Source: Alphaproteobacteria bacterium
GTDB taxonomy: Bacteria; Pseudomonadota; Alphaproteobacteria; UBA9219; RFNS01
Length of the DNA stretch: 64,000 nucleotides
Reading direction: 5' to 3'
Assembly (NCBI GenBank): GCA_016124955.1
Contig: WGMR01000002.1
Coordinates: 1 to 64,000 of the forward strand
The notes under the pieces are model-generated. The model worked only from the letters and a program-made list of their open reading frames with translations. It did no database searches and had not been told where the DNA came from. A program made the translations under genes and the position numbers. Every line of letters begins with the position of its first letter. Position 1 is the stretch's first letter. Below, in pieces: positions 9,564 through 18,428 of the stretch.

Positions 9564-10569
9564 GGCAACGCTCGAAACGCCCAGCGGACCCACCTCATCC
9601 GTCGCCACAACCTTTTTCAAACGCTGCCTGTCCCTGCTCATCAGCGCCGGTCTGCTTGGGCTTCTGGCCGCCGGTGTCTTCAGCGCCATCGATTGGAGCC
9701 ATGTGCAAGCCAAACTGATGACGGCCGAACCAGCCTGGCTCGCGGCCACTTTTGCTCTTTTACTGCTTGGCTACCCGCTTAACACCTATCGCTTTGCCGT
9801 CATTGTGGAATGGCTGACCGGCAAGCCCCCGGCCTTCATGCAAGCCATGCGCATCACATGGCTCGGCAGCTTCCTGACCCTCAGTGCGCCTTTCGCGGCG
9901 CTCGGTGACATGGCGCGCGCGGGCCTTGTCAAATGGCTGATGAAACTGCCGCTTGGCCAGGCCGTGCAAAGCATTCTGTTTGATCGCGGCCTTAGCATGC
10001 TGTGCCTGATCGTGCTCGCGCTTTTTGGCGCGGTGGGAGAATTCAATCGCGCGCTTCCGGAAAACTTTATGCTGGTGCAGGTTGCCGTTCTGATCGGCTG
10101 TCTTGCCGTTATGGCGCTTGTACTTGGCGGCTACCGCCATGTGCCGTGGCCGCAAAACCGCATCGGCCTCTTTATCCATGGCACGTTGCAAAGCCTGTCT
10201 GCCATCGTGCTTGAACCGCGGCGCTTTCTTGTGCAAATGGCGATCAGCTTCGTGAACGTTATCGGCTATGTCCTTGCCATGACCTGCCTCGCGCGCGCGT
10301 TCGATTTCTCGTTCGATATACTCAACCTTATTCTGTTCGCACCGCTGATCCTGCTCGCGATCAACCTGCCGATTTTCTATTACGGCTGGGGCGGGCGCGA
10401 AACCGTGATGCTTATGCTGCTTGCGGTGCTGGCCCCCACGGCAACCAGCGAGGCGGTCCTTGCCGCTTCCTTTGCCTACGGGATATTATTGATCTTCTGC
10501 GCCCTGCCGGGCGGGCTTTTCCTGTTCGGCGTCAGCCCCAAGATCCGGAAAGACATAGGAACATCATGA
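9535..10569 (+). CDS. Lysylphosphatidylglycerol-synthase-TM family membrane protein
   Basis: This 344-residue integral membrane protein has about eight hydrophobic segments and the features of the LPG_synthase_TM / UPF0104 (YbhN-like) family: a conserved LGSFLTLSAPFAALGD segment and FYYGWGGRE. Members often sit beside GT2 enzymes in polysaccharide loci and are thought to move or modify lipid-linked substrates. The ATG at 9535 overlaps the GT2 gene by 29 bp; GTG codons at 9547 and 9556 are alternative starts. Its stop overlaps the next start (ATGA). Confidence 0.8.
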   Translation: MAGLVRGVTKATLETPSGPTSSVATTFFKRCLSLLISAGLLGLLAAGVFSAIDWSHVQAKLMTAEPAWLAATFALLLLGYPLNTYRFAVIVEWLTGKPPAFMQAMRITWLGSFLTLSAPFAALGDMARAGLVKWLMKLPLGQAVQSILFDRGLSMLCLIVLALFGAVGEFNRALPENFMLVQVAVLIGCLAVMALVLGGYRHVPWPQNRIGLFIHGTLQSLSAIVLEPRRFLVQMAISFVNVIGYVLAMTCLARAFDFSFDILNLILFAPLILLAINLPIFYYGWGGRETVMLMLLAVLAPTATSEAVLAASFAYGILLIFCALPGGLFLFGVSPKIRKDIGTS

Positions 10570-11525
10570 GTACCATGTTTATCACCGGCGCCGCCGGCTT
10601 TATCGGCAGCAACCTTGCCGATCGCCTTTTGCGCGATGGGCATAGGGTTGTCGGCTACGATAACCTTTCGACCGGCATGCCAGAATTCATCGCCCAAGCG
10701 CGCAAGCACCCGCATTTCACGCTTGTGGAAGGCGACGTACTCGATTTGCCGAAACTGACGCAGGCCATGGCGGGGGCGGAAGCCGTGTTCCATCTCGCGG
10801 CCAATGCTGATGTGCGCTTCGGCACGGAACACCCAAAAAAAGACCTCGAACAAAACACCATAGCGACCTTCAACGTGCTCGAAGCCATGCGCGCGAACGA
10901 TATCAAGCGTATCGGCTTTTCCTCCACCGGATCGGTCTATGGCGAAGCGGCCGTTATCCCCACGCCCGAAGATGCCCCCTTCCCGGTCCAAACCTCGCTT
11001 TACGGCGCATCGAAGGTCGCGGGCGAAAGCATGATCGCAGCCTATTGCGAAGGCTTCGGCTTCCGGGCTTGCATCTTCCGCTTCGTATCCATCCTCGGCC
11101 CGCGCTATAGTCACGGCCATGTGTTCGATTTTTACAAGCAGCTGCGCGAACACCCCGGCCACCTCGATGTGCTCGGCAACGGCAAGCAGCGCAAATCATA
11201 CCTGCATGTCGATGATTGCATCTCCGCGATACTTACCGCCATGGAAAAGGCGCCGGGTAAAGTGAACATCTACAATCTCGGCACCGACGAATATTGCCAG
11301 GTGACGGATTCAATCGGCTGGATAGCGGATGAACTGAAGATCGCCCCCAAGCTGAACTTTACCGGCGGGGACCGCGGCTGGATCGGCGACAACCCTTTTA
11401 TTTTCCTCGATTGCAGCCGCATCAAAAGTCTCGGCTGGAAAGCGAGCCACACAATTCAATCCGGCGTCCGCAACACTCTGCGCTGGATGGCCGCCAACCC
11501 GTGGGTATTGGAGAAGCGCCCGTGA
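10566..11525 (+). CDS. NAD-dependent epimerase/dehydratase
   Basis: The 319-residue extended SDR has NAD motif GAAGFIG (8-14), HLAAN, SSTGSVYG and catalytic Y146 and K150 (YGASK). It most resembles UDP-glucose 4-epimerase or UDP-glucuronate epimerase-like enzymes acting on nucleotide sugars. It begins with a 4-bp overlap and its stop overlaps the GTG start of the dehydrogenase homologue (GTGA), so the three genes are probably coupled. The exact sugar is not identifiable. Confidence 0.87.
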   Translation: MSTMFITGAAGFIGSNLADRLLRDGHRVVGYDNLSTGMPEFIAQARKHPHFTLVEGDVLDLPKLTQAMAGAEAVFHLAANADVRFGTEHPKKDLEQNTIATFNVLEAMRANDIKRIGFSSTGSVYGEAAVIPTPEDAPFPVQTSLYGASKVAGESMIAAYCEGFGFRACIFRFVSILGPRYSHGHVFDFYKQLREHPGHLDVLGNGKQRKSYLHVDDCISAILTAMEKAPGKVNIYNLGTDEYCQVTDSIGWIADELKIAPKLNFTGGDRGWIGDNPFIFLDCSRIKSLGWKASHTIQSGVRNTLRWMAANPWVLEKRP

Positions 11526-12820
11526 AGCTTTGCGTTTACGGTCTTTGGCATCTCGGTAGCGTTACCGCCGCCTGCTGCGCCGGCGCGGGCGTGGAAACCG
11601 TCGGCCTCGACCCGGATACAGCCGTGATCGCCAATCTCGCGAAGGGCAAACCCCCGCTGCTTGAACCCGGCCTGCGGGAACTGGTGCAAAAAGGCCTGAA
11701 GGCCGGGAAGCTTTCCTTCACGGCCGATACTGCGGCGGCTGTCAGCAAAGCCGATATCATCTGGGTCGCGTTCGATACGCCGGTCGATAGCAACGACAAG
11801 GCCGATGTCGATTACGTCGCGAACGCGGTCCGCGCCATCTTCCCCCATCTGCAGAACGGGGCGGCCGTGCTTGTGTCGTCGCAGATGCCTGTGGGAAGTG
11901 TGCGCAAGCTGGCGGCTGAATTTGCAGCACAAGCAAAAGGCAGGGTTGTCGATTTTGCCTGTAGCCCGGAAAATCTACGGCTCGGCAAGGCGATCAACGT
12001 TTTTACGCAACCCGAACGTATCGTTGTGGGCACCGACAGCGCAAGCGCGCGGCAAAAACTTGAACCGTTGCTCGGAAAGTTTTGCAAAAACCTTATCTGG
12101 GTTTCGGTCCCGGCGGCGGAAATGACGAAACATGCCGTCAATGCCTTTTTGGCCACCAGCGTCACCTTCGCCAACGAAATCGCCAATCTGTGCGAACTTG
12201 TGGGCGCCGACGCGCGGGAAGTTGAACGTGGCTTGCGCTCCGAACCGCGCATCGGCGAAAAGGCCTATATCCGGCCCGGCGCTGCCTTCGCGGGCGGCAC
12301 GCTTGCGCGCGATGTGCAATTCCTCCAAGCCGTCGCGGCGGGCCGCGATCTTTCCACGCCGCTTCTACAAAGCATCATCAACAGCAACCACGCTCACAAA
12401 CAATGGCCGCTGCGGCAGCTTGCCCGCATCTTCGGGCCTGACTGGAACAACCTGAAAATTGCCCTGCTGGGCCTTACCTATAAACCCGGCACCGATACGC
12501 TGCGCCGTTCGCAGGCGGTCGAAATCGGCGTTGCCATCGCACAAAAGGGCGCGAAAGTCATTGCCTTCGATCCCGGCCTGCGCGCGGCCCCGGCCGATCT
12601 GCCGCACGCAATCACACTCGGCGGCGACATTGAAGCAACCCTGAAAGGCAGCGATGCCGTTATCCTTGCGACCGAATGGCCAGAATTCAGGGCGGTTTCG
12701 CCCGACATGCTGGCGCAAGGCATGGCAAAGCCACGCCTGATTGACGCGAACGGCATGCTGGCCGAAACTTGCAAGGCCGATCCCCGTATCGCCTATTATA
12801 TGGTTGGAACCGCAGCATGA
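11522..12820 (+). CDS. Nucleotide-sugar dehydrogenase homologue lacking the catalytic Cys
   Basis: The GTG start couples this gene to the epimerase; an in-frame start at 11411 would overlap it heavily. The 432-residue protein has the full UDP-glucose/GDP-mannose dehydrogenase architecture: N-terminal Rossmann domain (GLWHLGS at 7-13, unusual for GxGxxG), the AEMTKHAVNAFLAT helix with K203 and N207, and the C-terminal GLTYKPGTDTLRRS. The loop that normally reads GFGGSCFPKD is AFAGGTLARD here. T260 replaces the nucleophilic Cys and R263 replaces Lys. Full oxidation to a uronic acid by the standard thiohemiacetal route looks impossible. Confidence 0.85.
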   Translation: MKLCVYGLWHLGSVTAACCAGAGVETVGLDPDTAVIANLAKGKPPLLEPGLRELVQKGLKAGKLSFTADTAAAVSKADIIWVAFDTPVDSNDKADVDYVANAVRAIFPHLQNGAAVLVSSQMPVGSVRKLAAEFAAQAKGRVVDFACSPENLRLGKAINVFTQPERIVVGTDSASARQKLEPLLGKFCKNLIWVSVPAAEMTKHAVNAFLATSVTFANEIANLCELVGADAREVERGLRSEPRIGEKAYIRPGAAFAGGTLARDVQFLQAVAAGRDLSTPLLQSIINSNHAHKQWPLRQLARIFGPDWNNLKIALLGLTYKPGTDTLRRSQAVEIGVAIAQKGAKVIAFDPGLRAAPADLPHAITLGGDIEATLKGSDAVILATEWPEFRAVSPDMLAQGMAKPRLIDANGMLAETCKADPRIAYYMVGTAA

Positions 12821-13689
12821 GCGATAAACCCCTTTCAGGCCGCAACGCCATCATCACGGGCGCCAGCCAGGGCCTTGGCGCCGAAATCGCGCGGCATTAT
12901 GTGCGCACGGGCGCCTCCGTCATGCTGTGCGCGCGCACCGCGCAAGACCTTGCGGCGATGCATGAACGGCTCGCACCGTTCTGCAGCGGCACGCAGCGCG
13001 TTCTTACCATGGCCGCCGACGTGGCCGATACCAAGGCGGTTGACCGGCTCGTGGCCGATACGCTGGCACAACTCGGCAGCATCGATATCCTTGTAAACAA
13101 CGCGGGCGTTTATGGCCCCATGGGCCGGCTGGAAGAGCTGGATTGGCAAGCATGGGCCGATGCGGTTTCCATCAACCTGATCGGCACGGTCTATCCCTGC
13201 CGCGCGGTGCTGCCGCATATGCGTTCAAACAAACGCGGCAAGATCGTGAACCTTTCAGGCGGCGGCGCGACCAACCCCCTGCCCCGCATTACATCCTATG
13301 CCGCCACCAAGGCCGCCGTGGTCCGCTTCACCGAAAGCCTCGCGCTTGAAGTGAAGGCGGATGGGATCGATGTCAACGCCATCGCCCCCGGCGCGCTGGC
13401 AACCCGTTTGCTCGATGAAGTGCTGGCGGCGGGGCCTGCAGCGGTGGGCGAGGCGTTCCATAAGAAAATGATCGAAACCAAAGCAAAAGGCGGCACGCCG
13501 CTGAATGTAGGGGCGGAACTCGCGGTCTTTCTCGGTTCCGCCGCAAGCGATGGCGTCACCGGCAAGCTGATCAGCGCGGTCTGGGACCCGTGGCGCAAAT
13601 TCGATGACCATAAAAAGGATCTCGAGGAAACCGATATCTACACGCTGCGCCGCATTGTCCCCGCCGACCGCGGCAAGGATTGGGGCTAA
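12817..13689 (+). CDS. SDR-family oxidoreductase
   Basis: This 290-residue short-chain dehydrogenase has TGASQGLG (14-21), NNAG near 91 and YAATK as the catalytic Tyr-Lys pair. The start overlaps the dehydrogenase homologue by 4 bp; the longer in-frame version is not needed. The C-terminal part (AVWDPWRKFDDHKKDLEETD) contains the KDLEETDIYTLRR segment seen in sugar-modifying SDRs of polysaccharide loci. Substrate is inferred to be a nucleotide or lipid-linked sugar. Confidence 0.86.
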   Translation: MSDKPLSGRNAIITGASQGLGAEIARHYVRTGASVMLCARTAQDLAAMHERLAPFCSGTQRVLTMAADVADTKAVDRLVADTLAQLGSIDILVNNAGVYGPMGRLEELDWQAWADAVSINLIGTVYPCRAVLPHMRSNKRGKIVNLSGGGATNPLPRITSYAATKAAVVRFTESLALEVKADGIDVNAIAPGALATRLLDEVLAAGPAAVGEAFHKKMIETKAKGGTPLNVGAELAVFLGSAASDGVTGKLISAVWDPWRKFDDHKKDLEETDIYTLRRIVPADRGKDWG

Positions 13690-13692
13690 CCC

Positions 13693-14670
13693 ATGAAGGT
13701 CGGCATTATCGGCTGCGGCCTGATCGGCAAGAAGCGCGCGCAAGCGTTGCAGACGCTTGGCGCGGAAATCGCTTGCGTACACGATATTTCCGGCGACGCC
13801 GCGCAGGCGCTGGCGGCAAGAACGGGCGCGAAGGTTGCCAAAAACGCGCAGGAAGCATTCGGCAAGGGCGTTGATGCCGTCATCGTCGCGACCCGTCACG
13901 GCGATCTCGCGCCGCTTTCGCTCGAAGCCGTCAGGGCGGGCAAACATGTTCTGGTGGAAAAGCCCGCCGGCAAAAGCGGGCATGAAATCGCCGCGCTCGC
14001 GGCTGCGGCGCGCGAACACAAGCGCGTCGTGAAGGTGGGCTACAACCACCGCTTCCATCCCGGGCTTCAGGCTGCACAAAACATCCTGCGCGCGGGCACC
14101 GTCGGGCCAATTATGTTCATTCGCGGGCGCTATGGTCATGGCGCGCGGCTTGGGTACGAAAAGGAATGGCGCTGCCAAAAGGCCGTTTCGGGCGGCGGGG
14201 AGCTGATCGATCAAGGCTCCCACCTTATCGATCTCGCGCAATGGCTGATGGGCCCGCTCCGGCTCGATTACGCGGCAACGCCCGCCATGTTCTGGCAAGC
14301 GGATGTGGAAGACAATTGCTTTATCGCGCTGAAGGGCGAGGCGCAGCAAATGGCGTGGCTACACGCATCATGGACGGAATGGAAGAACCTGTTCTGTTTC
14401 GAAATCATGGGCCGTGACGGCAAGCTGACGATCGACGGCCTCGGCGGCAGCTATGGCACGGAGCGCCTCACATTGCACCGCATGCTGCCGCAATTCGGCC
14501 CGCCCGAAACCAGCGTATGGGAATATCCGGGCCCCGACCGTTCGTGGGAACTGGAATTGCAGGATTTTTTTGCCGCCATAGCGCAGGGCAGCCGCGCTTG
14601 TGGCGATATCGAAGACGCGCTATGTAATGCAACACTGATTGATGAAATCTACCGAAAGACAGGCCGATGA
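13693..14670 (+). CDS. Gfo/Idh/MocA-family oxidoreductase
   Basis: The 325-residue protein opens with GIIGCGLIGKKRA, a Rossmann NAD(P) motif. It then has EKPAGKSGHE (EKP catalytic motif) and a C-terminal alpha/beta domain typical of Gfo/Idh/MocA enzymes. GGGELIDQGSHLIDLAQW matches the family's conserved substrate loop. It starts 3 nt after the SDR stop and its stop overlaps the heptose kinase start. It may oxidise or reduce a ring position of a sugar made in this locus. Confidence 0.88.
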   Translation: MKVGIIGCGLIGKKRAQALQTLGAEIACVHDISGDAAQALAARTGAKVAKNAQEAFGKGVDAVIVATRHGDLAPLSLEAVRAGKHVLVEKPAGKSGHEIAALAAAAREHKRVVKVGYNHRFHPGLQAAQNILRAGTVGPIMFIRGRYGHGARLGYEKEWRCQKAVSGGGELIDQGSHLIDLAQWLMGPLRLDYAATPAMFWQADVEDNCFIALKGEAQQMAWLHASWTEWKNLFCFEIMGRDGKLTIDGLGGSYGTERLTLHRMLPQFGPPETSVWEYPGPDRSWELELQDFFAAIAQGSRACGDIEDALCNATLIDEIYRKTGR

Positions 14671-15647
14671 TCATTGCCCGCGCACCCCTTCGCATCACAT
14701 TCGGCGGCGGCGGCACCGACCTCCCCTCCTACTACAACGATCACGAAGGTTTTCTGATCTCGGCCGCGATCGATAAATACGTCTATATCACCATCCACGA
14801 AACCTTCGTGCCCGATTTTATCCTGAAATATTCGGAGATCGAGCGTGTGGACAAGGCCGATAACGTCCGCCACCCGCTCGTGCGCGAAGCCCTGAAGCTT
14901 CTGGATATAGAAATCGGCGGGCTTGAGATCGCCAGCATGGCCGATATTCATGCCGGGACGGGGCTCGGTTCAAGTGGCAGCTTCACGGTCGCGCTGCTGC
15001 GCGCGCTGCACGCCCACAAGCATCAGACCGTGACGCCGGAAAAGCTGGCCGAAGAAGCCTGCCATATCGAGATCGATCTTCTGAAGGAGCCGGTGGGCAA
15101 GCAGGATCAATATATCGCGGCCTTCGGCGGCATCAGCTGCATGAAATTCAACAAGGGCGGCAAGGTCGATGTCAGCCCGCTGAACATCGATAGGGACACG
15201 CGCCACAATCTTGAAGACAACCTCATCCTTTTCTTCACCGGCTACAGCCGCAGCGCTGGCGCGGTCCTGAAGGACCAGGACCAGAAAACCAGGCAATCCG
15301 ATCGCGCGATGATCGAGAATTTGCACCAGGTCAAGCAGCTTGGTTTGCGCAGCAAGGCCGCGCTCGAGCTGGGCGATCTGCGCGCCTTCGCCGCGCTGAT
15401 GCACGAACAATGGGAGCAGAAAAAGCAGCGCTCGGGCGGCATGTCCAACCCCGATATCGACAAATGGTACAATATGGCGCGCGAAAACGGCGCCCTTGGC
15501 GGCAAGCTGATCGGCGCAGGCGGCGGCGGCTTCCTGCTGTTCTATACCGAAGACAAGGTGCGCCTTCGCTACGCCATGATGGAAGCGGGCCTGCGCGAGG
15601 TGCGCTGGCGCTTCGATTTCGAAGGCTGCAAAATCGTTCATTCATGA
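14667..15647 (+). CDS. hddA: D-glycero-D-manno-heptose 7-phosphate kinase (GHMP family)
   Basis: The 326-residue GHMP kinase has an N-terminal RAPLRITFGGGGTD segment, ATP motif HAGTGLGSSGS (about 95-105) and C-terminal GGKLIGAGGGGFLLF. These match HddA, which phosphorylates D,D-heptose 7-phosphate at C1 in the GDP-heptose route. GmhA, GmhB and an HddC-type transferase all lie within 5 kb, which supports the assignment. Both ends overlap neighbours by 4 bp. A fucose or galactose kinase-like role is less likely in this context. Confidence 0.87.
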   Translation: MIIARAPLRITFGGGGTDLPSYYNDHEGFLISAAIDKYVYITIHETFVPDFILKYSEIERVDKADNVRHPLVREALKLLDIEIGGLEIASMADIHAGTGLGSSGSFTVALLRALHAHKHQTVTPEKLAEEACHIEIDLLKEPVGKQDQYIAAFGGISCMKFNKGGKVDVSPLNIDRDTRHNLEDNLILFFTGYSRSAGAVLKDQDQKTRQSDRAMIENLHQVKQLGLRSKAALELGDLRAFAALMHEQWEQKKQRSGGMSNPDIDKWYNMARENGALGGKLIGAGGGGFLLFYTEDKVRLRYAMMEAGLREVRWRFDFEGCKIVHS

Positions 15648-16363
15648 CAGCCTCCCTCCCCCCCGTCGCGATCCTTGCGGGCGGGCTCGCGACCCGCATG
15701 AGGCCGCTGACGGAAACCGTGCCCAAGGCCATGCTGGAGGTGGGGGGAGAGCCCTTTATCGCTCACCAGCTTCGCCTTTTGGCCGCACAGGGCATCCCCA
15801 AGGCGGTTATCTGCGCCGGGTTCCTGGCCGAACAAATTCAGGGCTTTGTTGGAAATGGCGAGAAATTCGGCCTGCAGGTGGAATTCGTGCTCGATGGGCC
15901 GGTGCTGCTCGGCACCGGTGGCGCCATTCGTAACGCCCTACCCCATCTGGGTAACCGCTTCTATATAACTTATGGCGATGCCTACCTCGATGACGATTAC
16001 CGCGCCTTCGATACTGCGTGGCGGGAAAGCGGGCGTGAAGCGCTGATGGTGGTTTACCGCAACTTCGGCAAGGGCGATACCAGCAACGCACGCTTTGATG
16101 GCAAGTTGGTGCAATACGATAAAAAGATCGCCGACCCCGATATCGATTATATCGATTGGGGCGTCAGCATGTTGCAGGCAAGCGCGTTCAACGGTCGCAA
16201 GGAAGGTGAAAAGTTTGATATATCCGAAGTGCTGGCGGGTCTTTCGCGGCGCGGCGAACTGGCCGGGTTTGAAACCAAGAACAGATTTTATGAAATCGGC
16301 TCCCCGCAAGGGCTGGCCGACACCGAAGCAGTCCTAGCGGCTATGCGCAATCAAATTCGATGA
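15644..16363 (+). CDS. hddC: Sugar-1-phosphate guanylyltransferase, HddC-like
   Basis: The start is the ATG overlapping hddA by 4 bp, giving 239 residues; an in-frame extension into hddA is spurious. LAGGLATRMRPLTETVPKAM (11-30) is the nucleotidyltransferase signature with the catalytic Lys. YGDAYLDDD supplies the metal-binding Asp. It would make GDP-D,D-heptose from heptose 1-phosphate. The nucleotide preference (G over T or C) is inferred from gene context. Its 3' end overlaps the convergent methyltransferase gene by 30 bp. Confidence 0.83.
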   Translation: MTASLPPVAILAGGLATRMRPLTETVPKAMLEVGGEPFIAHQLRLLAAQGIPKAVICAGFLAEQIQGFVGNGEKFGLQVEFVLDGPVLLGTGGAIRNALPHLGNRFYITYGDAYLDDDYRAFDTAWRESGREALMVVYRNFGKGDTSNARFDGKLVQYDKKIADPDIDYIDWGVSMLQASAFNGRKEGEKFDISEVLAGLSRRGELAGFETKNRFYEIGSPQGLADTEAVLAAMRNQIR

Positions 16364-17026
16364 AAGCCAGCCAAGCCCAAGGCCAACGGCCCGCATCTTG
16401 AACGGGTGATCTTCGGGCATCAGTGCTGCAAACTGCCATGGAAACATAAGGTGCAGGTTTTGCATGCTCGCCCAATAATCCCATTTCGTGCCCTTCAAAA
16501 GCCGCCACATCACCGGCATCGGCAGGTAATGCACAAAAGGCAGTGCCGTATGATGTTCGACCGGGAAAAGCCGGTTGGGAATGACAACAAAAACGCGTTT
16601 CGAAACGCGGCAAAGCTCACGCAAAAAATCACGCTGTTGTTCGCGCGTTCCTACATGCTCAAGCACCGCATTGCTGTAGCCAACATCGAAGGCCTTGTCG
16701 GCAAACGGCAACCGCGCATGCGGCTCGATCCGCACATAGCGTGTGCCCTGGAATGCCGCTTCGAAACCCGGGCATTCCTCGATACCGGCGCAGGTCATCT
16801 GCGCGGGGTGCGGATATAACCGCTCGAACATGTTGGATAAGGCGGAGGAATTTTCAAGCGAAACGCCGAGATCCAGAACCTTATCAGCGGCCACCGGCTG
16901 CATAACTTTCATGAAATAATCGAAAACGCTTGTGCGGGCGCGATGCGCCACGCGCGGAACCAGCGGAAGATTGTGGGAATAGGCATAATACTGCTGGTCA
17001 GCGGTCATGACGGGTGCGGCAACCAT
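16334..17026 (-). CDS. Class I SAM-dependent methyltransferase
   Basis: The protein has a SAM-binding region DKVLDLGVSLENSSAL, a shortened acidic motif, and the characteristic FDVGYSNAVLEHVG followed by RELCRVSKRVFVVIPN. Glycines of motif I are fewer than usual. The ATG at 17026 gives 230 residues; the ATG at 17008 and a TTG at 17035 are alternatives, none with a clear ribosome-binding site. It is the last gene of a minus-strand group with transaldolase, gmhB and gmhA, so it may methylate a heptose-containing glycan. Confidence 0.8.
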   Translation of the reverse strand: MVAAPVMTADQQYYAYSHNLPLVPRVAHRARTSVFDYFMKVMQPVAADKVLDLGVSLENSSALSNMFERLYPHPAQMTCAGIEECPGFEAAFQGTRYVRIEPHARLPFADKAFDVGYSNAVLEHVGTREQQRDFLRELCRVSKRVFVVIPNRLFPVEHHTALPFVHYLPMPVMWRLLKGTKWDYWASMQNLHLMFPWQFAALMPEDHPFKMRAVGLGLGWLSSNLIAHSR

Positions 17027-17041
17027 ACGGAGCAAAGCACG

Positions 17042-17845
17042 TCAGGCAACGCCAAGCTTGAAGCCCGCCGCGGTCGCATCGTCATAGAACATCTTGACGG
17101 TCTCGAGCGAGTATTGATCGAGATCCTTGCCGATCAAAGCCAGCTTTTTCAGAATGTCGTTGGTGACCGTAATCACCTGGCATCCAATATCATCGGCCTG
17201 GAAGATGTTCAAAAGCTCGCGCGGGCTGGCCCAAATCAGCTCGGCCTTCGGCGCGGCCTTCAGCATCTCCACCGCCGCCGCCATCAGCGGAACGGGGTCA
17301 ATACCGGTATCGGCGATACGCCCGGCAAAAACAGAAATATAGCATTCCGCCCCGCCGCGCACGCCGTTCACCGTGCTTTTCACCTGTTCAAGCGTGGTCA
17401 GCGCCGTAATGTTCAGCTTCACGCCTTCTTGCGAAAGCTTGCGCACAAGCGCGGTCGCGGTTTCGCCCTTGGTATTGGTGATCGGAATTTTCACATAAAC
17501 GTTTTCACCCCAACCTGCGATCAGGCGGGCCTGATGTTCCATATCGCCAAAATCGTCCGAGAAAACCTCAAACGAGATCGGACGGTCGGGGATCGCTTCC
17601 AGAATTTCCTTGGCGAAAGCGGCATAATTCGAAATGCCGGCCTTGCGCATCAGCGTCGGGTTGGTGGTAAAGCCCTTGATGTAGGGCTTGGCGTACATGT
17701 CCAGCATGCCCGCCTTGTCGGCTCCGTCTGCGAAAATCTTGGTCTGCAGGCGTGCGAGGCGCGGGTGCATGCCGCCATCGCTTGCGGGTTTGCCTTGCTG
17801 CTTGCCGGTGGCGTCGTGGGCGACAACGAGATGGGGCTTGGCCAT
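17042..17845 (-). CDS. Transaldolase-family protein
   Basis: The start at 17845 is preceded by AAGGAA, giving 267 residues; the longer in-frame form runs back into gmhB. GFTTNPTLMRKAG and YVKIPITNTKG, with the Schiff-base lysine in VKIP, identify the transaldolase family, and SPRELLNIFQADDIGCQVITVT matches its C-terminal region. Transaldolases can produce sedoheptulose 7-phosphate, the substrate of GmhA, encoded two genes upstream. A dedicated role in heptose supply is inferred from this placement. An aldolase activity is the alternative. Confidence 0.86.
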   Translation of the reverse strand: MAKPHLVVAHDATGKQQGKPASDGGMHPRLARLQTKIFADGADKAGMLDMYAKPYIKGFTTNPTLMRKAGISNYAAFAKEILEAIPDRPISFEVFSDDFGDMEHQARLIAGWGENVYVKIPITNTKGETATALVRKLSQEGVKLNITALTTLEQVKSTVNGVRGGAECYISVFAGRIADTGIDPVPLMAAAVEMLKAAPKAELIWASPRELLNIFQADDIGCQVITVTNDILKKLALIGKDLDQYSLETVKMFYDDATAAGFKLGVA

Positions 17846-17879
17846 GGTTCGTTCCTTAAGCTGTTGATTATCGTGCTCA

Positions 17880-18422
17880 TTACACAGGAAGGTGAATAAT
17901 CGCTTCCGCCGCTTCAGCGAGCGAAGAATAACGGAAATCGGGTTCGGATCGCAAGCCCTCTTTGTACCCGGGGCCCACGAGGATCGTCCTGCAACCCGCT
18001 GCAATTCCTGCATCTATATCGCGCCAGCGGTCGCCCACCATAAAACTGGCGGCAAGGTTAACGTTAAAACGGGCGGCGGCGTTACGAATCATGCCCGGCC
18101 TGGGCTTACGGCAAGCACAGCCGTCGGCGTCGTCATGAATACAGGCCTCAATGGCATCGAGCGATAAAAGACGGCGCATTTCGGCATGGATGCTTTCAAG
18201 CACCTCGTTCTTCAAAATGCCGCGCGCGACATCCGGCTGGTTGGTTGTAACGATAAGCTTGAAGCCCGCAGCGCGCAGTTTCTCAAGCGCTTCGGGCACG
18301 CCATCAATGATTTTAAGGTCGGCAAGGCTGCGCGGCGGTACCGGCGTTTCGCCTTCAAGCCGCGCCACGTTCAGCACGCCATCGCGGTCGAGGAAAACGG
18401 CGCGGGCCGTGCTCCCGCTCAT
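17880..18422 (-). CDS. gmhB: D-glycero-D-manno-heptose-1,7-bisphosphate 7-phosphatase
   Basis: The 180-residue HAD phosphatase has FLDRDGVLN with nucleophile D12 and D14. A zinc-binding insert follows (C94, H96, C102, C104 in CIH...CACRKP), then MVGDRWRDIDAG as motif IV. The zinc site is diagnostic for GmhB. It removes the C7 phosphate between the kinase and nucleotidyltransferase steps of the GDP-heptose route. It lies between gmhA and the transaldolase gene on the same strand. Confidence 0.92.
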   Translation of the reverse strand: MSGSTARAVFLDRDGVLNVARLEGETPVPPRSLADLKIIDGVPEALEKLRAAGFKLIVTTNQPDVARGILKNEVLESIHAEMRRLLSLDAIEACIHDDADGCACRKPRPGMIRNAAARFNVNLAASFMVGDRWRDIDAGIAAGCRTILVGPGYKEGLRSEPDFRYSSLAEAAEAIIHLPV

Positions 18423-18428
18423 GCGGCA

